Of a stretch of 12,318 nt of DNA, positions 7,041 to 12,318 are shown piece by piece. A program made the translations under genes and the position numbers. The notes below the pieces were generated by a model. It had not been told where the DNA came from. It saw only the letters and a program-made list of their open reading frames with translations, and did not search any database. Every line of letters starts with the position of its first letter. The first letter of the stretch is position 1. Source of the DNA: Acidobacteriaceae bacterium (GTDB taxonomy: Bacteria; Acidobacteriota; Terriglobia; Terriglobales; Acidobacteriaceae); contig JASHUF010000530.1 in the NCBI GenBank assembly GCA_030040175.1, forward strand, positions 1-12,318, written 5' to 3'.

Positions 7041-8315
7041 ATGAGGAGAATTCTGCTCATTTCGCTCGCGGCATGCGCCGGTTTGCGCGCGCAAACCGTC
7101 CCGCTGGCCACGGATCTGCCCGGCCATCCCTTCTTCATCCGGTCCACGTGGTATATCGGCGGCGCGGGGACGTGGGATTACCTGACCATGGACCCGCGGT
7201 TGGACCGTCTCTACATTGCCCACGGCACCACGATGCAGGTAGTGGACGTGAATACGGGCGCGCTGGTGCGGACAATCGACGGATTTTACGAGGCGCGCCA
7301 GGTGGTGCTGGACGATACCGGCCAACTGGGCTACGTCAGCGATGGCGGGCAGGGCAAGGTGACGGTCTTCGACCGGCAGACATTCAGGAAAGTGGCCGAG
7401 ATCGATACCGGAGCCAATCCGCGCTCCATGGTGTACGACGCGTTGACCAAGCTGCTGTTCGTGGTGCGCGCCAATCCGCCGGCGGAGGTTCCGGCCGAGC
7501 AGCCGAGCCGCCGCAGGCCGGCTGCGCACGAGGGGATCCCGGCCGAGGTGTACACGGAGTCCAAGGTGACGATCATCGACACGCAGACAAACGCGGTGAT
7601 CGGAGAGATCTCGCTGACCGGCCTTCTTGGCTTCGCTGTTGGCGACGAGAACGACAATGTCTACATCGCCGCCACCGACCTCAATGCCGTGTACCGCTTC
7701 GATGCGCAGGCCGTGGCTGCTCTGGTGCGCGACCAGCCGGGGGGCGGCGCCAATCCGGGGACAAGCGCGGAAGCGAGTGCATCGCCGGAGCCGGAATCTG
7801 TGAAAACCCCCGCGCCGGTGGCGCTTGACTGGACGGCGCCACGCGTCTACTATCCCGGACCGGGCCATCTGAGCCTCTTCGGCCTGGGTCCGGAGTGCGC
7901 CGATCCCGCAAGCCTGGCCATGGACAATGCCCACATGCGCCTGTTTGCCGCCTGCAACAACCGCAGTCTGGTAGTGGTCAATGCCGTGGACGGCAACAAA
8001 GTGGCAGCGTTACCCATCGGGCCCGGAGTCGACGCCGTGGGCTACGACCGGGAGCACGGGCTTATCTTTACCGCCAATGGCGCCGCCGAAGGAAGCATGA
8101 CCATCATCCGCCAGGACGTGACCGACACCTACGCGGTGATCCAGACACTGCCCACGCGGCAGCGCGCGGGCGAGCTGGCGGTGGATGCAGAGACCGGCGC
8201 CGTGTATTCGGTGACCGATTACCTGGGCGTGCCGCTGGATAAACCCGGCGGCATCGGGACGCTGGAGCAGACGCCGGTGAAGGGCAGCTTCCAGGTTCTC
8301 GAAATTGCGAATTGA
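7041..8315 (+). CDS. Secreted YncE-like beta-propeller protein
   Basis: The 424-residue protein starts with a signal peptide (MRRILLISLAACAGLRAQ, cleavage near 18), so it is periplasmic or surface-exposed. The rest is built of repeated four-strand blades of the YVTN/YncE type: LYIAHGTTMQVVDVNTGALV (about 57-76), LGYVSDGGQGKVTVFDRQTF, LLFVVRANP, VYIAATDLNAVYRFDAQ, LFAACNNRSLVVVNAVDG, LIFTANGAAEGSMTIIRQD and VYSVTDYLG. Two low-complexity Pro/Ala/Glu-rich inserts interrupt it (about 146-170 and 232-262). Such proteins bind ligands or act as scaffolds; no enzyme motif is seen. ATG 7041 is chosen because it begins the signal peptide and has AGGA 10 nt upstream. The TTG at 7023 would add six residues without purpose. 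It runs towards the gene that ends at 8617. Confidence 0.82.
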   Translation: MRRILLISLAACAGLRAQTVPLATDLPGHPFFIRSTWYIGGAGTWDYLTMDPRLDRLYIAHGTTMQVVDVNTGALVRTIDGFYEARQVVLDDTGQLGYVSDGGQGKVTVFDRQTFRKVAEIDTGANPRSMVYDALTKLLFVVRANPPAEVPAEQPSRRRPAAHEGIPAEVYTESKVTIIDTQTNAVIGEISLTGLLGFAVGDENDNVYIAATDLNAVYRFDAQAVAALVRDQPGGGANPGTSAEASASPEPESVKTPAPVALDWTAPRVYYPGPGHLSLFGLGPECADPASLAMDNAHMRLFAACNNRSLVVVNAVDGNKVAALPIGPGVDAVGYDREHGLIFTANGAAEGSMTIIRQDVTDTYAVIQTLPTRQRAGELAVDAETGAVYSVTDYLGVPLDKPGGIGTLEQTPVKGSFQVLEIAN

Positions 8316-8360
8316 GGCGCCAAAATCCTAGAACTCGTTGCATAAATGGCTTTGTAAAAG

Positions 8361-8422
8361 GGCCCGGCTTCCCGGGGCCCCCAGCGACAGGTCTTTGTCG
8401 CTGGGGTGGCTTGAGCCGGGCC
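8361..8422. repeat. Double-nested G+C-rich hairpin
   Basis: GGCCCGGCT (8361-8369) pairs perfectly with AGCCGGGCC (8414-8422). Inside it CCCCAGCGACA (8379-8389) pairs perfectly with TGTCGCTGGGG (8396-8406) around a 6-nt loop. There is no T-run, but an 11-bp perfect stem could pause or end transcription from either convergent gene. Confidence 0.75.
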
Positions 8423-8442
8423 GCAAAGGCCGCATCAACGTT

Positions 8443-8571
8443 GGGGCTTTACGGCATTTTCTGAGTTACTGTGTCCTTTTCATTTCCTCGTAAGGTCGCC
8501 GCTCCCTGTTGGTCGCGTCGACTCTGCCTTCCGTCTTCGGGATACGGCTACTCAGAAAATGCGTTAGCCCC
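8443..8571. repeat. Inverted repeat with 13-bp perfect core
   Basis: GCATTTTCTGAGT (8454-8466) is perfectly inverted as ACTCAGAAAATGC (8550-8562). Outside this core GGGGCT (8443-8448) is inverted as AGCCCC (8566-8571), with a small length difference. The 83-bp interior contains a short hairpin CCGT/ACGG (8531-8534 and 8544-8547). The arms are A+T-rich compared with the first module. Confidence 0.75.
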
Positions 8572-8616
8572 TGAGGGACACTACCCAACCGCCTGAGGCC
8601 ATGGATGCAACCAACT

Positions 8617-9390
8617 CTAGCGCTGCGAGTCAGCCGGCTGCTCCGCCGCGGCGCGATGATCCACGATGCGATAGCTTGCGGGAACCGTGAAGTACTGCGG
8701 GTCGGCGGGGCTGAGAGAAATGTCGGTGAGCCACAGGGTCTGGTCGCCGTCGCGCGGATCGTGGCGCACTACCTTGACGTTGATGCCGAGAGCGGGCGAA
8801 TACCAGTACTCCACGGTGCGCAGGATGGTGCCGGTGTTGCCGACGCTCTGCTTGTAAAAAGTGAAGGTCTCGCGCGAGCGCTGCACCTCGAGTCCTGCAA
8901 AGGTGTCGGCGCCGAGATTTTCGCGGGTCAGGTAGCTCAGGCCGTCGGGCTGCAATCCGGCCGGGCGCAGGGGCTGCGTAACCGGCTCAGAGTAAGGAAA
9001 GAGATTGCAGACCCTGGTATAGGGGTTGCAATCATAAAGCGTGTGCGCCACGGGATCGGAGTAGTCGAGCACCCGGACCTGGGACTGCCGATTGTTCACG
9101 TCGGGGACGGGGATGAAGGTGCGCCGCTCCTGAAAGATGCGCCCCTCCGTGTCGCGAGCCACCGTGCGCTCATTCTGGTAGGTGACCGTCGAGCCGTCGG
9201 GCAGCATCTGCACCCATGTGGTTTTGGCAATGGCCATGAACGGCGCATCAGGCTTGGGCGGAAAGTCGAGCGGCGCGATGCGCTGCTGGGCACGGTAGTC
9301 CGGGGCGTGGCCGGGCGCCTCCTGCGGCGAGGCGGATGCGGGGAGCGCAAGAACCAGAAAAGAAACCAGCGCGGGAGCGAATCGCTTCAT
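8617..9390 (-). CDS. Secreted hypothetical protein
   Basis: The 257-residue product has a signal peptide (MKRFAPALVSFLVLALPASA, cleavage about 20-22) and is exported. The mature part is rich in strands: KTTWVQMLPDGSTVTYQNER, a recurrent acidobacterial-looking pattern 'DGS.....er..RD..GR...ERR', then VRVLDYSDPVAHTLYD. Cys121 and Cys128 (DCNPYTRVCN) are close enough for a disulfide. The C-terminal half (SRETFTFYKQSVGNTGTILR, VEYWYSPALGINVKVVRHDP) ends in YFTVPASYRIVD. This reads as an outer-surface or periplasmic beta-rich protein, but I do not recognise a named family. The start is the ATG at 9390, served by GGAGG (9398-9402 on the reverse strand, 7 nt). A longer frame from 9420 would precede the signal peptide. 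Its stop lies inside the right end of the inverted-repeat element. Confidence 0.8.
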   Translation of the reverse strand: MKRFAPALVSFLVLALPASASPQEAPGHAPDYRAQQRIAPLDFPPKPDAPFMAIAKTTWVQMLPDGSTVTYQNERTVARDTEGRIFQERRTFIPVPDVNNRQSQVRVLDYSDPVAHTLYDCNPYTRVCNLFPYSEPVTQPLRPAGLQPDGLSYLTRENLGADTFAGLEVQRSRETFTFYKQSVGNTGTILRTVEYWYSPALGINVKVVRHDPRDGDQTLWLTDISLSPADPQYFTVPASYRIVDHRAAAEQPADSQR

Positions 9391-9397
9391 CGGAAAA

Positions 9398-9402
9398 CCT
9401 CC
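9398..9402 (-). promoter_or_regulatory. Shine-Dalgarno deciding the start at 9390
   Basis: Reverse-strand GGAGG lies 7 nt before ATG 9390, directly in front of the signal peptide. This rules out the in-frame start at 9420. Confidence 0.65.
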
Positions 9403-9437
9403 GCCATGAGCCGAAGGCAATCGTCCTGGACGGGGCC

Positions 9438-9443
9438 ATTCTA
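9438..9443 (-). promoter_or_regulatory. -10-like TAGAAT before the reverse-strand gene
   Basis: On the reverse strand TAGAAT is followed by GGCCCC, nearly the same context as the box at 5759-5764. A transcript from near 9431 would have a leader of about 40 nt before ATG 9390. No clear -35 is seen, so the gene may also be read from the gene upstream, whose stop is 103 bp away. Confidence 0.3.
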
Positions 9444-9493
9444 ACCCAGACCGGAATTGACCGCGGTTGCAGGCATTCCTTCCTTGCGCCGGC

Positions 9494-10420
9494 TTACTTG
9501 TGCTGCTGTGCGCTCGACTGCGTGCCCGGCTGCTGCTGCTGGCCGTTGCCCTGCCCGTTATTGGTAATGTCCTGGCCGTTGTAAAGGATGGTCGTGGTAC
9601 TGCCGAAGCGCTTGTAGTCGGCGTACTTTACCGTCTCGCGGATGTGGACATCCTCGTCCATGGAGCCGTTGCCGCCGGCAAAGTGAAGCATGCCCTCGCC
9701 CTTGGTGTAGACGGGGAACCAGAACTGGCCGTCGATCTGCTGGCGCCAGGTAATGAAGGGCGGATGCAGGTCCGCGCTGCCGCGCTTGGTATCGTCGGGA
9801 ACCATGCGGCCGTCGGTGACCACGATCTGCAGCGCGTTGGCGTCCACCCAGACGCGCCCCTGGAAACGGCGGTTCCTCTTATCGATGACCTTGGGCACGA
9901 CGTCGAAGACATAGCACTCCACCTGGTCGATCTTTTGCCGGCCCACGTATTTCACGTCGTATTGGGAGAGATTGTCAGGGGTGAGGACGAAGGTATAGTT
10001 GCGCTGGATGTCCGCGAGATCGGTGGGCGTCATGAGGATCCCGCCCTGGTCCAGGGTGCTGGCCGGCGCGAATACAGTCTTTTCTGTCCGGGCGCCCGAA
10101 GGGTCGAAGAACACATCGTCCACTTCGTAGTACTGGCCGGTCACCTTCTTGGTGTCATCGTCGATGGTCTGCACGCTGGCGGTGCGGCGATACGTGTAAT
10201 GGTCGAGCGCGCTTTGAAACTCCTGCTCTTTTTCAGAAAACTGCTTCACGATCTGGTCGGCCGGAATGGTCGGCTGGGAGAGATCCATGGGACCGAAGCC
10301 GGAGTCGAGCGGCATGGGCGTAAAGCTGTCCTTCTCCTGCGCGGCGGCGGCGCAGAGCCACGCCGGCGCGAGGAAGAGCAAAACCGGAAAAACGATGCGG
10401 CTGGGAATGCGCATTTCCAT
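9494..10420 (-). CDS. Secreted LolA-like / outer-membrane-lipoprotein-sorting-like protein
   Basis: The product (up to 308 residues) has a signal peptide (RIPSRIVFPVLLFLAPAW then CAAAAQ). The residues before the cysteine do not form a proper lipobox, so signal peptidase I cleavage is likely. The mature part has the look of LolA/MucB-type half-barrels: FQSALDHYTYRRTASVQTID early, YDVKYVGRQKIDQVECYVFD, then FQGRVWVDANALQIVVTDGR and QIDGQFWFPVYTKGEGMLHF. This pattern is known from periplasmic lipid- or signal-binding proteins; the match is by eye. The C-terminal tail is Gly/Gln-rich (NNGQGNGQQQQPGTQ). Reverse-strand AAGGAG (10425-10430) is 4 nt from ATG 10420 and 10 nt from ATG 10414, so either start is possible and the protein may lack the first two residues. 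It is upstream of the 9390 gene on the same strand. Confidence 0.78.
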   Translation of the reverse strand: MEMRIPSRIVFPVLLFLAPAWLCAAAAQEKDSFTPMPLDSGFGPMDLSQPTIPADQIVKQFSEKEQEFQSALDHYTYRRTASVQTIDDDTKKVTGQYYEVDDVFFDPSGARTEKTVFAPASTLDQGGILMTPTDLADIQRNYTFVLTPDNLSQYDVKYVGRQKIDQVECYVFDVVPKVIDKRNRRFQGRVWVDANALQIVVTDGRMVPDDTKRGSADLHPPFITWRQQIDGQFWFPVYTKGEGMLHFAGGNGSMDEDVHIRETVKYADYKRFGSTTTILYNGQDITNNGQGNGQQQQPGTQSSAQQHK

Positions 10421-10831
10421 TCAACTCCTTACGGGCCGGGCGCGGGGACGGGGGCGCGGCCGCTGGGATCATTTTCGGCCGGGGCAGGGCCGGCTTTCAA
10501 GTGGCCGGGCGCGGCCGGCAGGGCTCCAATCCTGGAAGAAAGCCCTCCCGCCCTGTACCGGCGGGAATTCCGGCCACGCTCCGGCAACCCGATTCCGGCG
10601 GGACGATGCGGCCACGAGCCGCGCTACCCCTCTGCAACTTTAGACGCATGTACAGCCTCCGAGGGGAGATTGAAGAATTTAAGCTCCAGGGATTGTGTGC
10701 CCCAAAACGGCCCGCCGCGCGTTGGCGGCAGGCCGGAAGCAGATTTCTGTCGAGCCCATCCCTTCTATCGAGACGCAACCGTCTTCGTTTTTTCTTCGGG
10801 CCCCCGAATTTAGAGGAGAGTTTCGGCTTTC
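10421..10831. other. 411-bp divergent intergenic region, G+C-rich, no gene seen
   Basis: This lies between the reverse-strand LolA-like gene and the forward histidine kinase gene, so promoters for both should be here. I cannot name a convincing one. Two hairpins stand out: TCCCGCC/GGCGGGA (10546-10552, 10560-10566), and a longer one at 10708-10735 with stems of 5 and 4 bp around one C-A mismatch. A terminator-like hairpin is listed separately. Open frames across it have poor codon use and lack ribosome sites. Confidence 0.5.
10769..10793 (+). terminator. Intrinsic-terminator-like hairpin ahead of the kinase gene
   Basis: CGAGACG (10769-10775) pairs with CGTCTTCG (10780-10787) over a CAAC loop, with one bulged T, and is followed at once by TTTTTT (10788-10793). 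It points towards the kinase gene and ends about 40 nt before its ATG. It would therefore stop transcripts arriving from upstream, or act as an attenuator of the kinase's own leader. Confidence 0.45.
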
Positions 10832-12318
10832 ATGCCCGATACATATCACACGCCTGCGCTGATTTTAACGGCGCTTTTACTTCCCGCCTTCGGATACCTT
10901 TATCTGCGTTATCGCGACGCACGCACGCTGCTCTGGTTTCTCGGATTCCTTTTTTCTCTGCTCGCCGGGCTGCGCTTCTACGCCACGGCGGGCGCCCTGG
11001 ACCATCCCTGGCTTCTGGCAGCCGGGCAAAGCTCGATCCAAATCAGCTCGGCGCTCTTTCTGGCCTCGCTTTCGCCGCTCAAGTTCCGCATCGGGCGGTT
11101 TCAGATTTTCTATGTTATTCCCTACACCCTGCCCCTGGTGATCTATTCCATCCTCCTCTATGGCGTGTTTGGCGGCGTAGAGCCGCGGGGGCCTTCTCTG
11201 CTGCTCTTTCCCCTGCTAGGCCTCATCTGCCTGGGCTCGGCGCTCTTCTGGGGCGCGCAGCGGAACATCATGCCTCCGTGGATGGGGGTTTCCACCTGCG
11301 CGGTGCTGGGTTGCCTTGCCTTCTCGACGTTCTTTGTCGCCGGAGCGGCGTGTGCGCTGGCTTTTGTCGAATCCGCCAACCTCCTCCTGTTCGCCTTGTT
11401 CACGATCTTCGTCTACCGGCGGTTTTCTCCCGGCGTGCTCTTGAGTGTAGCCGGATTTATGGCCTGGTCGCTCAACATTCTTGAGGCAATTCCGGCCGTC
11501 GCGCAAAGCCCGGCGCTGCACCTGGGGCTGAGCCCGGTCTTCGAGATCGGCAAGGGCGTGGCGGCGCTGGGCATGATCGTGCTGGCGCTCGAAGACGAGC
11601 TGGCCGGCAACCTGGCCGCGCAGGAACGGGAGCGGCGGGCAAGGCGCGAACTGGAAGCTTACTCGAAGCTGGTGCTGGCGCGCCGGCGCGTGGACGATTT
11701 CGACCGCCAGGGCAACGAGATTTGCGCGTTGGTGGTGGAGCACAGCCGCTTTCAGCAGGCGGCGCTGCTCCTGCACCACTCCGGCCGCTTCCGGCTGGCC
11801 GGCTCGGCCGGATTGGAAGCAGCCACGGCCAAGGCGCTTGCCGACCTGGCCGGGCGGATTCCGGCATCGGACTTCGTGAGCGCCGGCTCGGCGCCTTCGG
11901 CCGTGGAGCAGAGCCTGACCGTGCGCCTCGATCTGGAGCCGTGGCTCAGGCCCGGCGACGACCTGAAGCGGCTGCGCTTTACCTCCGTGCTGGCTGTGCC
12001 CATGACCAACCGCGCAGCGGCGAGCCGGGCGTCAATCGAGGGAGCACTCCTGCTTGCAGGGATGCGCGGCGGTAAGGCGAAGCCGGGCCGCAAGCCCGAG
12101 TGCAGATTCGATCCGCTGCGTCTGGACGATTTGCTTCCCCTCGAGCTGCTCGCCGGCCGTCTGCAGGCCACGCGCAGCCAGGTCATGATGATGGAAAAGC
12201 TGATCGATTCAGAGAAGTTTTCTCACCTCGGCCAGCTGGCCGCCAACGTGACCCAGCAGTTGAACAATCCGCTGACGGTGGTGCTGGGCTACGCCACGCT
12301 GCTCGAGGAGACCTCCGT
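10832..12318 (+). CDS. Multi-pass membrane histidine kinase (GAF + HisKA), 5' part, atypical H box
   Basis: The frame is open from ATG 10832 to the window end (495 residues). AGAGGAGAG (10812-10820) is the ribosome site, though its spacing is long at about 13 nt. Residues 1-255 hold eight or nine hydrophobic segments (for example 9-25, 33-52, 92-112, 122-140, 155-178, 184-195, 201-220, 237-253), forming a membrane sensor. A charged helix (about 256-290) leads to a GAF-like domain (about 291-445, with FTSVLAVPMTN and SIEGALLLAG). A helix VMMMEKLIDSEKFSHLGQLA enters the dimerisation/phosphoacceptor box. There the sequence reads ANVTQQLNNPLTVVLGYATL, where related kinases have 'AxxVAHE(I/L)NNPL'. 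Gln475 and Gln476 replace the phosphorylated His and the following Glu. The ATPase domain should lie beyond the window. The kinase family is clear; activity is doubtful or unconventional. Confidence 0.85.
   Translation, partial: MPDTYHTPALILTALLLPAFGYLYLRYRDARTLLWFLGFLFSLLAGLRFYATAGALDHPWLLAAGQSSIQISSALFLASLSPLKFRIGRFQIFYVIPYTLPLVIYSILLYGVFGGVEPRGPSLLLFPLLGLICLGSALFWGAQRNIMPPWMGVSTCAVLGCLAFSTFFVAGAACALAFVESANLLLFALFTIFVYRRFSPGVLLSVAGFMAWSLNILEAIPAVAQSPALHLGLSPVFEIGKGVAALGMIVLALEDELAGNLAAQERERRARRELEAYSKLVLARRRVDDFDRQGNEICALVVEHSRFQQAALLLHHSGRFRLAGSAGLEAATAKALADLAGRIPASDFVSAGSAPSAVEQSLTVRLDLEPWLRPGDDLKRLRFTSVLAVPMTNRAAASRASIEGALLLAGMRGGKAKPGRKPECRFDPLRLDDLLPLELLAGRLQATRSQVMMMEKLIDSEKFSHLGQLAANVTQQLNNPLTVVLGYATLLEETS

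Larger units (their letters stand above)
8328..8620. mobile_element. MITE-like nested inverted-repeat element between convergent genes
   Basis: The 301-bp gap between the two convergent genes holds no gene but is almost entirely structured. Its ends are imperfect inverted repeats: CTAGAACTCGTTGCAT (8328-8343) against ATGCAACCAACTCTAG (8605-8620), 13 of 16 matches. The match extends inward through ATGGC (8346-8350) and GCCAT (8598-8602). Inside lie two further inverted-repeat modules (8361-8422 and 8443-8571). Both ends begin with CTAG, which could be a 4-bp target duplication of the kind known for IS5-family elements. The right CTAG contains the TAG stop codon of the reverse-strand gene, so an insertion there would leave that protein intact. 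No transposase is encoded. A structured RNA or a bidirectional termination region is the main alternative. Confidence 0.5.

Noticed and set aside
8316..8616. Possible CRISPR or tRNA-like structure in the repeat-rich gap
   Set aside because: No regularly spaced direct repeats and no cloverleaf; the arms are inverted repeats of different sequence.
8605..9444. Forward open frame of 279 codons opposite the 8617-9390 gene
   Set aside because: Shadow of the secreted protein gene; no ribosome site or recognisable domain.
9467..10813. Forward open frame of 448 codons across the LolA-like gene
   Set aside because: It mirrors the reverse-strand gene that has a signal peptide and a Shine-Dalgarno; its own product is low in meaningful motifs and ends in intergenic sequence.
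10501..11484. Forward frame of 327 codons overlapping the start of the histidine kinase
   Set aside because: It overlaps the transmembrane part of the kinase in another frame; the kinase frame has the convincing hydrophobic pattern and GAF/HisKA motifs and stays open to the window end.
12224..12226. His465 as the normal phosphoacceptor of the kinase
   Set aside because: It is 10 residues before the position aligned with the canonical His, in the 'SLGQLAA' lead-in, so it is not the usual site, though an unusual role cannot be excluded.

Overview
The window looks like a chromosomal segment of an Acidobacteriota bacterium, probably of the Terriglobia/Acidobacteriaceae type. This is inferred from the high G+C, the many small secreted proteins of unknown function, and the style of the signalling proteins; no rRNA or other marker confirms it. 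I see no tRNA, rRNA, CRISPR array or transposase gene.

Left part (1-2298): the 3' end of an alpha-glucan phosphorylase gene (GT35), then a well-supported promoter and a two-gene unit encoding an SPFH/band-7 scaffold protein and a helical protein of unknown function. At 2398-3231 lies a secreted protein gene of visibly lower G+C, preceded by a perfect 10-bp inverted repeat.

Signalling operon (3385-5433): a GAF-SpoIIE/PP2C phosphatase (RsbU-like), a small HATPase anti-sigma/switch kinase (RsbW-like) that overlaps it by ATGA, and a STAS antagonist (RsbV-like). Together they form a complete partner-switching module without an adjacent sigma factor. A small two-helix membrane protein gene follows.

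Middle (5771-8315): an M24 metallopeptidase (Xaa-Pro aminopeptidase-like) whose transcript may be leaderless, then a secreted beta-propeller protein. A 301-bp gap separates the propeller gene from a convergent gene. It is almost filled by a nested inverted-repeat element (8328-8620) bounded by imperfect terminal repeats that begin with CTAG. I read this as a MITE-like or structured-RNA repeat, and it is the strongest unexplained structure here.

Right part: two reverse-strand genes for secreted proteins (8617-9390 and 9494-10420; the latter has a LolA-like appearance). Then comes a 411-bp G+C-rich divergent intergenic region containing a terminator-like hairpin, and the 5' part of a multi-pass membrane histidine kinase (10832 to the window end). 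In that kinase the usual phosphoacceptor His-Glu pair of the HisKA box reads Gln-Gln.
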